This document shows positions 19,335 through 27,880 of a stretch of 64,000 nucleotides of DNA, piece by piece. The notes under the pieces are model-generated. The model saw only the letters and a program-made list of their open reading frames with translations, was not told where the DNA came from and searched no databases. The DNA is from Candidatus Berkiella cookevillensis. Lineage in GTDB: Bacteria > Pseudomonadota > Gammaproteobacteria > Berkiellales > Berkiellaceae. Location: NCBI RefSeq assembly GCF_001431315.2, contig NZ_LKHV02000001.1:930001-994000 (forward strand). Direction: 5' to 3'. Made by a program: the position numbers and the translations under genes. The first letter of the stretch is position 1; every line of letters begins with the position of its first letter.

Positions 19335-19352
19335 AGTGAATACAATTTCAAA
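19335..19352. promoter_or_regulatory. ARG box (ArgR operator)
   Basis: TGAAT-ACAA-TTTCA at 19337-19350 matches the TGAAT-N4-ATTCA ArgR consensus with one mismatch. It lies immediately upstream of the operon -35 and 33 nt before argR, so it could serve both directions. Confidence 0.6.
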
Positions 19353-19384
19353 ATAAATTAAAAAAATGGATAATTTGTCAAAAA

Positions 19385-19843
19385 ATGGCACATGAACATA
19401 TCGTTGATGAGCATATTCTAAATATCGTTCAAAGTTGCAATATTCGTGAACAAGCAGAATTACAGGATATTTTGCAAGAGCGAGGCTACCAAGTACCTCA
19501 AGCAACCTTATCAAGGTTATTGAAGAAATTAAAAATAGCAAAAGTGTCAGGTATATACAAAGTCACGGAACTGAATATGCCTAATTTACCAACCGTCTTA
19601 AATATCCAAGTATCAGAATTGGGATTAATTATTATTCATACTCATCCAGGTAATGCGAATAGTTTGGCATATTTCATTGATCAAAAATATGTAACTTATA
19701 ATCCTAGACAACCTAAAAATTCAGGTATTTTAGGAACTATTGCGGGTGATGATAGTATTTTAGTGATTATTAAATCTAAAGACTCTCTTTCCGCTGTCTT
19801 AGATATTTTTCGACATGAGTTTCCGTACTTGTCTATCCCATAA
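19385..19843 (+). CDS. argR: Arginine repressor
   Basis: 152 residues, normal length. N-terminal winged helix (AELQDILQERGYQVPQATLSRLLKKLKI, about 20-50) and C-terminal oligomerisation/arginine-binding domain with GTIAGDDSILVI. It senses arginine and regulates arginine genes, presumably the divergent operon via the ARG box between them. Related sequence is found as a decayed fragment at about 21479. Confidence 0.93.
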   Translation: MAHEHIVDEHILNIVQSCNIREQAELQDILQERGYQVPQATLSRLLKKLKIAKVSGIYKVTELNMPNLPTVLNIQVSELGLIIIHTHPGNANSLAYFIDQKYVTYNPRQPKNSGILGTIAGDDSILVIIKSKDSLSAVLDIFRHEFPYLSIP

Positions 19844-19900
19844 GCGATTGTAAAAGAGCTTAATTTATATATAGAAAGGCGAGAACAGAACGATAAGAAA

Positions 19901-19928
19901 GGGTGTTAGAGATGTGAAACTAACACCC
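19901..19928. terminator. Terminator hairpin between argR and the symporter
   Basis: Perfect 9-bp stem GGGTGTTAG/CTAACACCC with a 10-nt loop. TTTCTT follows on the minus strand, so it mainly ends the symporter transcript and may also serve argR. Confidence 0.75.
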
Positions 19929-19938
19929 TAATGCGTCT

Positions 19939-21192
19939 TTAAGCGACGACCTCTTCTTGATAGACAGTGTCTGCTTTATCGTGCTTATCAATGACAGTTG
20001 CAACGCAGGAATCAGACCATACATTCAACGCAGTTTCTATCATGTCTATTATGCTGTAAAAAGGAAGTATTAAACCCAGCAAGGTAATAGGTACATTCAT
20101 ACTGGTTAATAAGCTTGCGCTTAAGAAGAAGCATCCCATGGGCACCCCAGCGTTTCCAATGGCGGCGATTGTTGCAATGATAATCCATAGCATCATCGTT
20201 AATAGACTAATATCAGCACCATTATTTTGCATCAAAAAGATAACCGTCGTAAAAATAAAGGCTGCACAACCATTCATGTTAATTGAGGTGCATAAAGGTA
20301 ATACGAATCTGCTTACTTTGGGTGATATGTTTAGATTACGCTCCGCTGTTTCCATTGTAACGGGTAGGGTTCCTGTTGAGGATTTTGAGAAAAATGCAAC
20401 AGAGAGTGCGGGTAACATCGCTTTCATCGTTACAAAGGGTCTAATGCGGTTCATATATAAAAATAGTGGCAATATCACAAAACCTTGAACGATATTTGCA
20501 AGCACAACAACACTTAAATATCCTGCTAAGCCTTTAATATCAACCCCATTTTTGAGTTGGAAGACAGTTGTACTGATGAAACCAAACAATGCAATGGGAA
20601 TGATTTTTACAACCCATCCTGTGACAACAAGAAAAAGACCATGCGCACCTTTGAAAAAATTCGCAATTGCTCGGCGAGATTCATTGTCTGGGATGTAGCG
20701 TATTGCAATGCCAACAACAATACTTAAAAAGAGTGCCGCCATCACTTGATGTTCTAGAAAGGGAGAAAAGATATTATTTGGAATGAGCTGGCTTAAATAT
20801 TCGAAATAACTACCTTGTTGCACAACTTGTGTTGCTGTATTGGTTTCTGTGGTTGTGGCGATATTTTTAGGAGAAATCCATAAATACAGCAAGAATGCGA
20901 CGCTGGCAGCAACAATAGTTGTACTGATAGTGTAAAAGAGTGATTTTTGCCATATCTTTCTCATACCATTATCAGCACTATATTGTGACAGTGTAACGAT
21001 AATAGACAAAGCAATGATTGGTAAACTGATGCATTTGAATATTTTGATGAATGTATCAGAAATGACAAAACTTATATCATGTATGGGTTTGAAATCAGAT
21101 AAACCACAGACAACTGCCAGCAAGATAATAAATAAATAGACTAAAGCAGTGTTGAACTTCTTTTTCTGTTTTGGATGTGTTTGTATGCACAT
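19939..21192 (-). CDS. Dicarboxylate/amino acid:cation symporter (DAACS)
   Basis: 417 residues, 8 or more membrane helices plus two re-entrant loops. The family signature SKSSTGTLPVT is present, followed by LPLCTSINMNGCAAF and GNAGVPMG, as in GltP/GltT. It imports glutamate, aspartate, serine or C4-dicarboxylates with Na+ or H+. Its position beside argR is notable but no shared operon exists. Confidence 0.92.
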   Translation of the reverse strand: MCIQTHPKQKKKFNTALVYLFIILLAVVCGLSDFKPIHDISFVISDTFIKIFKCISLPIIALSIIVTLSQYSADNGMRKIWQKSLFYTISTTIVAASVAFLLYLWISPKNIATTTETNTATQVVQQGSYFEYLSQLIPNNIFSPFLEHQVMAALFLSIVVGIAIRYIPDNESRRAIANFFKGAHGLFLVVTGWVVKIIPIALFGFISTTVFQLKNGVDIKGLAGYLSVVVLANIVQGFVILPLFLYMNRIRPFVTMKAMLPALSVAFFSKSSTGTLPVTMETAERNLNISPKVSRFVLPLCTSINMNGCAAFIFTTVIFLMQNNGADISLLTMMLWIIIATIAAIGNAGVPMGCFFLSASLLTSMNVPITLLGLILPFYSIIDMIETALNVWSDSCVATVIDKHDKADTVYQEEVVA

Positions 21193-21755
21193 GATGATCT
21201 AATCGTCTTATATAGCTTGTTAATGACAAAAACGGAACTTCAATGATTGTGAAAATACAGAATGTGCTAGTGTGTGATTAGCAACAAGAAGAGAGTCTAC
21301 AGAAGTGACTGTATGTGTGAATGTTAAAATTTGCTTTTTTCGATTGCTGTGTATTCATATTTTAAACTGAATTTATAAAAATGAATGAAAAATAATGATT
21401 TTCAATAAATTGGCATCTTATCAATCAATAAGCTGGGAAGCAATACATTTACGCCGAGGCAGCTGAGTTAATCTACAGACGGTGGGATTGATGGTATTTT
21501 AGTAAATCTAAAGATTCTCTTTATGCTGTGCTGGATATTTGCGTTTCCATACTTATCTTCTGCCTTAAAAGCAACTATGTGCCCCCTCCTATTTTGATAG
21601 AGCAATCATTGATGGTAGATTGACTTGTAATCAAGTTAGTTATTTGGGTTTCTGGAAGGTGGTTGTCGTCTATCGTAAAAAAGTATATTAAGATATAAAA
21701 TGTTACTGCAGTAATTTGATATTCCTACTATTTTTACCATGGACATCCTAATATT
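21193..21755. other. 563-bp gene-free region with an argR remnant
   Basis: No intact gene. AT-rich upstream part; the argR-like fragment is at 21479-21563. Nothing else recognised. Confidence 0.5.
21479..21563 (+). pseudogene. Decayed argR 3'-end fragment
   Basis: Aligns by eye with argR 19744-19836: shared runs include GATGGTATTTTAGT versus GATAGTATTTTAGT, AAATCTAAAGA, TCTCTTT, GCTGT, GATATTT and GTTTCC.TACTT.TCT, in order, with small deletions. The reading frame is broken. It corresponds to roughly the last 30 ArgR residues, so it is the relic of a duplication or of a second argR. Confidence 0.7.
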
Positions 21756-22337
21756 TTGCGTAATTATCTTTTAAAAATGATCTCTAGAATAGTAGTAAAA
21801 GCCATAGGGTGGAGGATAGAGGGTAAAATACCTGATAACATCAATAAACTCGTCATGCTTGGCGTACCTCATACGTCGAATTGGGATTTTCTCATGATGA
21901 TGTGTTGTGCGTGGCATTATGGGTTGACAGTTAAGTGGCTTGGAAAGGAGTCATTATTTGCAACACCTATTATGAAATTCTTGAGTACGTTCATGGGAGG
22001 TATTCGTGTGGAACGAAATCACTCACAGCAAGCTGTTGATTCTATTGCTCATATTATCACTTCAAGCAAACATAGATTGTGCTTAGCGATTGCGCCTGAA
22101 GGTAGTAGGCATAAGAAGGCAGGGTGGCGCAGTGGTTTTTTTCACATTGCAAAAGCTGCGGAGGTGCCAATTGGCTTAGGATATATTGATTATGCAAGAC
22201 AAGTGATGGGCGTTGGCCCTATCTTAACGGAGTTAACAGATATCGATAGTGCGATGCTTACCATGCAGGACTTTTACAAAGATGTGATCGGTAAGTATCC
22301 TGAAAAGCAGAGTCCCATTCAAATTATTAAAAGCTAA
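21756..22337 (+). CDS. PlsC-like lysophospholipid acyltransferase
   Basis: 193 residues. HTSNWD (HX4D catalytic motif) and APEGSRHK (third glycerolipid acyltransferase motif) are clear, with GGIRVERN as the second. Shorter than full PlsC and soluble or peripherally bound, like the small acyltransferases of the 1-acylglycerol-3-phosphate group. The frame starts at TTG 21756; ATG 21777 is an alternative and neither has a strong ribosome site. It is followed after 2 nt by the GNAT gene, so the two form an operon. Confidence 0.85.
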   Translation: MRNYLLKMISRIVVKAIGWRIEGKIPDNINKLVMLGVPHTSNWDFLMMMCCAWHYGLTVKWLGKESLFATPIMKFLSTFMGGIRVERNHSQQAVDSIAHIITSSKHRLCLAIAPEGSRHKKAGWRSGFFHIAKAAEVPIGLGYIDYARQVMGVGPILTELTDIDSAMLTMQDFYKDVIGKYPEKQSPIQIIKS

Positions 22338-22339
22338 AA

Positions 22340-23089
22340 ATGAGTATACAAATGGAAAGAAGAAATTCACTCACATGGATAACACGCGTGCATGAAGAAT
22401 TTACCTCAATTAAATCTGGTAAATTTGTTATGAGAAACACAGTTGGTGAAGCTATCAATATGGTATGGGAAAAAATAGATCTTTGTTCAGAAAAATTCAA
22501 CAAAGAAATCCAAAATTGCCATGAAATTCTTGCTCAAACGTACACAGATGTTGAGTTAGCATTTGCACAAAAATTCCCAGAGAAAGTGGCTCAAGAACAT
22601 TTTTTACAATCTTTAGCACCACTTTTTGCAGACACGCAGAACATTGATTGGGCTCATATTAAAAGCCAAATTAAAACAGTATTTGTAGATTTTTTTTCAA
22701 CAACAGATTTTGCAAAATGCTCTAATTCTCATGATGTTTGTTTATTTGTCATTGCCAAAAACAGAGCAACAGGTGAGCCACTTGGACTTATTCAATTTTT
22801 AGCAAGTGCTGACTATGCGCCTAATAGCATAAAAGTTTGTTACTATGGCGTAGATGCAGCGGCACATGACAAAGGATTAGAACAATTATTGATGAGTACA
22901 ATTTTTAAAATACTCCCTATCACAAAAAGAATATTTTTACACACACGTGCAACCAATAAAACTGCAATTCATAGATATACTTCTTGGGGATTTGCACAAT
23001 GCGGCGAGTCACAAGAAGGTTGGCCAGATTTTGAATATATCGCTGAAAAATCTTCTCTGTTACAAGAGATCTCAGAAATGATGCTTTAG
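22340..23089 (+). CDS. Protein with C-terminal GNAT acetyltransferase domain
   Basis: 249 residues. The first 115 residues are helical and unrecognised. From about 130 the GNAT pattern appears: LFVIAKNRATGEPLGLIQFL, then VDAAAHDKGLEQLLM (acetyl-CoA loop, degenerate), then THRATNKTA-type sequence and the YTSWGFAQCGE ending typical of the family. It begins 2 nt after the acyltransferase gene. Substrate unknown. Confidence 0.7.
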   Translation: MSIQMERRNSLTWITRVHEEFTSIKSGKFVMRNTVGEAINMVWEKIDLCSEKFNKEIQNCHEILAQTYTDVELAFAQKFPEKVAQEHFLQSLAPLFADTQNIDWAHIKSQIKTVFVDFFSTTDFAKCSNSHDVCLFVIAKNRATGEPLGLIQFLASADYAPNSIKVCYYGVDAAAHDKGLEQLLMSTIFKILPITKRIFLHTRATNKTAIHRYTSWGFAQCGESQEGWPDFEYIAEKSSLLQEISEMML

Positions 23090-23157
23090 ATTTCTGCGAG
23101 TCAAGGCAATATATAGCCTTCTCCCCTCATAGCCGTACGGGGAGGAGCGCTCTCCCT

Positions 23158-24612
23158 ATGTTCTATGAGAGCATTTTTGAGACGGCTTCTAGAATCATTG
23201 CTAGCATCGACCCTTTAAATTTTGGTAGTATTGCCGTTCATGAATTTCCAGGATATGTGTATATGAATGCTTTCTTATTGCCACGTGGTAAGACGGTTAT
23301 TGTTCCTTTTTATGACGCGCAACAACCTTTCTTTTGTTTTACCAATTTCACAAGAACACCTATTACTGTTGATGGCCTTGTATACCCTACGCCAGAACAT
23401 TATTTTCAAGCACAAAAATTTCTTAATCCTACTGATCAGAGAGCAGCGTTTTTGATAGCAGTGAAAAGTGCAGGTGATAGCCCAATGGATGCATTAACGA
23501 TTGCTAGAGCGTGGACAAGAAATTGGACATCCAAAGAAATTGTGGCATGGGATGCAAAAAGAGAAAATGTAATGGAGGTGGCATTGCGGGCAAAAATACA
23601 GCAATACCCACATATCGTTAAAGAACTACTCAGTACAGAGAATTATTGCTTAGTAGAAGATACTGGTTCAAGAAATGAGAAAAATTGGGGGTGGGGTGCT
23701 GATGGTCGTGGAGCTAATCGCCTTGGGATTTTATGGATGAAGTTGCGTAATGAATTGTGGGTCAAGCAAAACAAAAAGCATTTAGTTGTTTCTCCAGAGC
23801 AGCTATATAAACAAGCGCAGGCTGAGAGAATGCCTTTGGGCGTTAGAAATACTATTATGCAACAGTGGTCAGATGTAATCCGCTATGTAGCACCTGGTGT
23901 AAATTTGCCGAGTGTGATGACTACAGCTGATGTGGCTAATATCTTTGCACTAGCAAAGCTTTGTTTGCAGAAAATGAAACGTGGAGAACATGCGCAAGCG
24001 AAGTCACGCAAAGGCGAAATTATTGTTTATGGCATCAGCCAACAATTTGGTAGTTTCTATATGCGAGGCACGGATCGACATAAAAGACCCATCGATGTAT
24101 ATATTAAAAATAATCAAATTTTTGAAAATAATAAGGCAGTGAAGCAAAGTACCTGGGCAGATTGGGCTTTTGCTATTGTTAAGCAGCATTTATCAGTACA
24201 AATGCAGCTTAAACCACAAATGCAGTCTGGTTCAAAACCACAATCTTTAGTTGTAGCACAGCAATCTTCAAGAGCACACGAACGTGCAATGTCGCTTTTT
24301 TGTGGAGTATTTGTGATGGCTCTTCTTTGGCTCACAGTTCCTACGATTGGGTTTCCTGCATTACTATTAGCAGGTGTTTTGACGACCGCAATGGTGAATA
24401 TGAGGCAAGTTTGGAGGTGCTCTAATGTTACTACTACGCTAGTAGAAACATTGGCACCTACAATCGCTGTGACAAAACAGTTTGATGCAGATGTAGTGAT
24501 GCCGAATAAGGCAGTACTAAATGCTTTCAAACAATTTTCTTCACGAGAAGATATTGCGCAAGCGCAAATTGAGCCAGCCATTCACAGGAATTCAACACGC
24601 TTTAAATCTTAA
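23158..24612 (+). CDS. NADAR (YbiA-like) domain protein with C-terminal membrane hairpin
   Basis: 484 residues. Residues about 50-200 are a NADAR/YbiA domain: PFFCFTNF, YPTPEHYFQAQKF, ARAWTRNW, then WGWGADGRGANRLG (177-190). Such domains are N-glycosidases linked to riboflavin intermediates and to removal of ADP-ribose from guanine or proteins. Most NADAR proteins are about 160 residues; this one adds a 170-residue middle part and two hydrophobic helices at about 378-415. GGGGAGGAG lies upstream of the ATG. A membrane-targeted enzyme, possibly acting on host ADP-ribosylation, is inference. Confidence 0.8.
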   Translation: MFYESIFETASRIIASIDPLNFGSIAVHEFPGYVYMNAFLLPRGKTVIVPFYDAQQPFFCFTNFTRTPITVDGLVYPTPEHYFQAQKFLNPTDQRAAFLIAVKSAGDSPMDALTIARAWTRNWTSKEIVAWDAKRENVMEVALRAKIQQYPHIVKELLSTENYCLVEDTGSRNEKNWGWGADGRGANRLGILWMKLRNELWVKQNKKHLVVSPEQLYKQAQAERMPLGVRNTIMQQWSDVIRYVAPGVNLPSVMTTADVANIFALAKLCLQKMKRGEHAQAKSRKGEIIVYGISQQFGSFYMRGTDRHKRPIDVYIKNNQIFENNKAVKQSTWADWAFAIVKQHLSVQMQLKPQMQSGSKPQSLVVAQQSSRAHERAMSLFCGVFVMALLWLTVPTIGFPALLLAGVLTTAMVNMRQVWRCSNVTTTLVETLAPTIAVTKQFDADVVMPNKAVLNAFKQFSSREDIAQAQIEPAIHRNSTRFKS

Positions 24613-24652
24613 ATAGATCTTTTTTTCTTTTTAATGAAAGACTGTACTCAAT

Positions 24653-24678
24653 TTGAGCCTCGGTTTTTTGAGGCTCAA
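24653..24678 (+). terminator. Terminator of the NADAR gene
   Basis: 9-bp stem TTGAGCCTC/GAGGCTCAA with a T-rich loop, followed by TCTTTCT. It lies between convergent genes. Confidence 0.7.
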
Positions 24679-24706
24679 TCTTTCTATAATATAGGTAATA
24701 CTAAAT

Positions 24707-24940
24707 TTATTTCTTCTTTCTTTTAATATTACCAATTGCTAATAATACAATCCCACTTGCAAGCGACAATCCACCTAGTACAGGAGGAAAGTCAATGGTT
24801 TTTTCTGTTTTAGCGGTTACCTGTATCTCACCAATCTGTGCAATTTTCTCTGTCTCTGTGTAATTAAATTGTCGATAAGCTAGGGTGGCAATACCTAAAA
24901 TAATAAGTATGATTCCTACGATATTTATTATTGGTTTCAT
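24707..24940 (-). CDS. Small two-helix membrane protein (DUF3185-like)
   Basis: 77 residues with hydrophobic helices at about 5-21 and 53-70, a short polar loop containing several Thr/Glu, and a Lys-rich tail (IKRKKK). The layout and the ILGIATLAYRQFNYTETEKI segment resemble the DUF3185 family. Function unknown. Monocistronic on the opposite strand to its neighbours. Confidence 0.7.
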   Translation of the reverse strand: MKPIINIVGIILIILGIATLAYRQFNYTETEKIAQIGEIQVTAKTEKTIDFPPVLGGLSLASGIVLLAIGNIKRKKK

Positions 24941-25124
24941 TCTTTATCCCCATTGTTTGAAAATTCTGCATATAAGGCAAAATTATCTTGAAATAAGTTC
25001 AACATATTTGATTTTTTTTGTGTATTTGCACGCTTTGATATTTTTTTGGTAAATTGAACTTTTCTGTTTGTAATTGCATCAATCTATTAGACGCAGATGT
25101 ATCTAGTAAATAAAGGAAAATAAC

Positions 25125-27200
25125 ATGCCTTCTGATGCTGTTCAAAGAGTGATTAATGCAGATATTGATAACTTAATCAGTGTTTTTTTAAACAACAAAG
25201 AAATAGAGGCTGGAAAGCATGATGCAGAAAATTTTGATGCGCTGATAGAAGATTTAGAAACTGCTAAAGACAAATCTGCAATCGAGAGAGCTGTGATTTT
25301 TAATTCGGTTTTGAAAAATGTACAAATTTTATTTGATCAAGATCCATTACTTGCACAAACGCTTTCAGAGATTATACAGTTAGCAGAAAATAAAATTTAT
25401 CATCGTGCGCCTGCAGAGGAATGGGTGCAGCATATTGGTGAATATGATCTCTCACAAGAAGCACAAGCTATTTTACAGCGAGAAACAGAAGCGCCGCCCA
25501 TAGAAGAATTTGATGCACATCAGGCTGTTCACGCGTTGTTAAGCTCAGATGAAAGTAGAACGCTATTATATACGGGTGCCTTTGCAGAAGGTGAAGAGCA
25601 AACAAATGCCAGAGATACATTTTTGAGATTTCTTGAAAATAGACATTTAAATCTTCCTCAGGAAAACACGAGGCCGAGGCCAACAACGGATATGAAATTG
25701 TTCTTAGGCGAGGAAGGTGTGAGACTTTATAAAGCCGCAGTCAATGAAGAAATGCGGAGTCGTTCTTTTAGAGATGCTGTTTTTTTAAAATCGGTACAGC
25801 ATTATGAAGGGCAAAAATGGGATAAAAAATTAGTACTGTGGGTAGGAGGGCCGTCTGCATCAGGTAAAACTTATGGCGCAAGCAGTGCTGTTAAAGCAAT
25901 GGCAGAGAAAATGCCGTCTTTAGAAGGAGATGAGTCAGGGAATTATGTTGTGTCTGTAGATGGTGGCATTGAGCGAGAAGTTTCACAAATGCGTCAAATG
26001 CTGTTACAAGCTGCTTTGACAAAAGGCTACAAAGGTATAAGCGATTTACATGCAAATACTAAATTATCTGTCAAAGAGTATGTCAAAGCAGCAGCACTTG
26101 AGGAAGATAGTTTAAGTTTAGTGATACCTGAAACTTTTGCGGAAAGTGCATTATTAAAAAGATTTGATGCAGCTGGTGCATACAAAGAAAATGAAATGCG
26201 AGCATATCACCAAGATCCTAGGATTATTCAAGCTTTTAGTGAAGTCGTTGCAGAGACAAGTAAAGATGAGCGGTTCAAAATATCTGTTAAGCATATGGGA
26301 GAGGGTAGAGCTTGGTTTAATGAAAGGGATGAATTTGATGATGATAGTATTAAGATGAATAATCGAGAGATCGGTTGTGAGTCGAAAGTCTATGATTCTA
26401 AAGGATTTTTTATTGGCCGTTATGCTTCTGAGCAGGCCAGAGAGATTTTAAAAGAAATGGATCCAAATGGTAGTTATATAAGAATTGTGAATGATTTAGT
26501 TTTTGTTAAGAAAGATCAAAGTGGTAAATGGCGAGAGTGTGGCTCCGATGACACACCTGATTTCAAGCTTGCTGCTCGTGATTTTGAGAAATGGAAATCT
26601 GAGAGAAGAGGTGATTTAAATACGCATGATTTGAAAGAATGGTATGCTGAGCAAAGACAGCAAGGGCATTTAGCAAAAGCAAACATTATGATTGTGCCAA
26701 ATGATATAGTAAATATTGAGGTGAAATCTAAAGAAAATCCTGATGTTAAAGGACTTAAGATTTCAAAACGTGATTACGATCGTTTTCTGGCGGAGATACA
26801 TCCAGAGAAACCTTCATTTGCTAGAGTCACGGGTTGGTGTCTAGATCAAGCAGAAATAGGAAAGCTCATTACACCACTTGATTTGATTGTGCAGTACAAA
26901 GAAGGCGTAATGCGTAGAACTGTTTCTGCTCCTGCTTTTATGGAGAGAAGTGCACAGAAGACAATTCTTGAGGCAGAACCTATTCCTCGTACGAGTTCAG
27001 CGCCTATACCGATACCTAAAGCTAAAGTAGAGGAAAGGGAGCAAGCTTCTTTTAAAAACCATCTTACTTTTAGTTATGATTCGATGCCCGAGTCAGTAGA
27101 AAATACAAAATTGCAGGCTCAAATTGAAAAGAAGTCTCAAGTAGATCTAGATGTTGAACCCAAAACTGCTCAAAAACTTAAATCTGGTCCTTCAAAGTAG
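25125..27200 (+). CDS. Large P-loop protein, zeta-toxin-like kinase candidate
   Basis: 691 residues. An N-terminal helical region precedes the Walker A motif GGPSASGKT (241-249). A strand ending VVSVDGGIEREVSQMRQ follows, placed like the Asp/Arg segment of zeta-toxin kinases. The C-terminal part is unrecognised, with Ser/Pro-rich stretches (TVSAPAF, RTSSAPIPIP) and a charged tail. No antitoxin gene is adjacent, so this is not an obvious toxin-antitoxin pair; a secreted effector is more likely. AAAGGAAAA upstream of ATG supports the start. The kinase assignment needs a profile search. Confidence 0.6.
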   Translation: MPSDAVQRVINADIDNLISVFLNNKEIEAGKHDAENFDALIEDLETAKDKSAIERAVIFNSVLKNVQILFDQDPLLAQTLSEIIQLAENKIYHRAPAEEWVQHIGEYDLSQEAQAILQRETEAPPIEEFDAHQAVHALLSSDESRTLLYTGAFAEGEEQTNARDTFLRFLENRHLNLPQENTRPRPTTDMKLFLGEEGVRLYKAAVNEEMRSRSFRDAVFLKSVQHYEGQKWDKKLVLWVGGPSASGKTYGASSAVKAMAEKMPSLEGDESGNYVVSVDGGIEREVSQMRQMLLQAALTKGYKGISDLHANTKLSVKEYVKAAALEEDSLSLVIPETFAESALLKRFDAAGAYKENEMRAYHQDPRIIQAFSEVVAETSKDERFKISVKHMGEGRAWFNERDEFDDDSIKMNNREIGCESKVYDSKGFFIGRYASEQAREILKEMDPNGSYIRIVNDLVFVKKDQSGKWRECGSDDTPDFKLAARDFEKWKSERRGDLNTHDLKEWYAEQRQQGHLAKANIMIVPNDIVNIEVKSKENPDVKGLKISKRDYDRFLAEIHPEKPSFARVTGWCLDQAEIGKLITPLDLIVQYKEGVMRRTVSAPAFMERSAQKTILEAEPIPRTSSAPIPIPKAKVEEREQASFKNHLTFSYDSMPESVENTKLQAQIEKKSQVDLDVEPKTAQKLKSGPSK

Positions 27201-27220
27201 TGAAATAGATATAAATATAA

Positions 27221-27260
27221 AGAGGGAGTAATAATCTATTAGATCATTACTCCTGCTCTC
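27221..27260. terminator. Bidirectional terminator hairpin
   Basis: Stem GGAGTAAT/ATTACTCC extended by GAG/CTC pairing, between the convergent P-loop gene and FMN reductase gene. Confidence 0.65.
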
Positions 27261-27273
27261 TTAAATGACGTTG

Positions 27274-27825
27274 TTAGCTATTATGTTTTTTAATCCAATC
27301 AACAAAGAGATCCATCCAGCTTTGTAAAAATTCTTTGCTGCCTTCTCCAATATTGCCATTTGCATCAAAAAAACCATCTTTAATTTGAAGAAAAACTTCA
27401 GGTTGATTGAGCGTGGGCACATCTAAATAAGAGAGAATATTGCGTAAATGTTGCTGAGCGAGTGCTGTGCCAACCGCGCCTACTGAAATACCAATCACGC
27501 TAGCAGGTTTTTTAGCCCAAGCACTTTGACCATAAGGACGAGAAGCATGATCGATGGCATTTTTAAGTACGCCTGGGATTGAGCGGTTGTATTCAGGTGT
27601 ACAAAAGAGTAGGCCATTTGCTGATGCGATCTCTGATTTTAGTCTTTTAACGGACTCGGGGGGATTATTATCATTATCTTGGTTGTAGAGCGGTAAATCG
27701 TCTATCTTTAGTTGTTTAAATGAAAAATTTGCAGGCGCTAATTTAGCGAGTGCTTTTGCCAACTGAGCATTGAATGAGTCGCGGCGAATGCTGCCAACGA
27801 TAACAGCAATTTGATATTGAGTCAT
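27274..27825 (-). CDS. NAD(P)H-dependent FMN/quinone reductase
   Basis: 183 residues from ATG 27825, chosen for TTGGAGA upstream. Flavodoxin-like fold: GSIRRDSFN binds the FMN phosphate, and PEYNRSIPGVLKNAIDHASRP is the classic signature of the ChrR/YieF/AzoR-like NADPH:FMN reductases. It reduces quinones or other electrophiles and protects from oxidative stress. Monocistronic. Confidence 0.92.
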   Translation of the reverse strand: MTQYQIAVIVGSIRRDSFNAQLAKALAKLAPANFSFKQLKIDDLPLYNQDNDNNPPESVKRLKSEIASANGLLFCTPEYNRSIPGVLKNAIDHASRPYGQSAWAKKPASVIGISVGAVGTALAQQHLRNILSYLDVPTLNQPEVFLQIKDGFFDANGNIGEGSKEFLQSWMDLFVDWIKKHNS

Positions 27826-27880
27826 GGTAATCTCCAAAATATAATACTATGGTCTTTGCACGCTTAAATGGGTAATCAGA

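Noticed and set aside
25125-27200. Toxin-antitoxin pair
   Set aside because: No small antitoxin gene adjoins the zeta-like protein.
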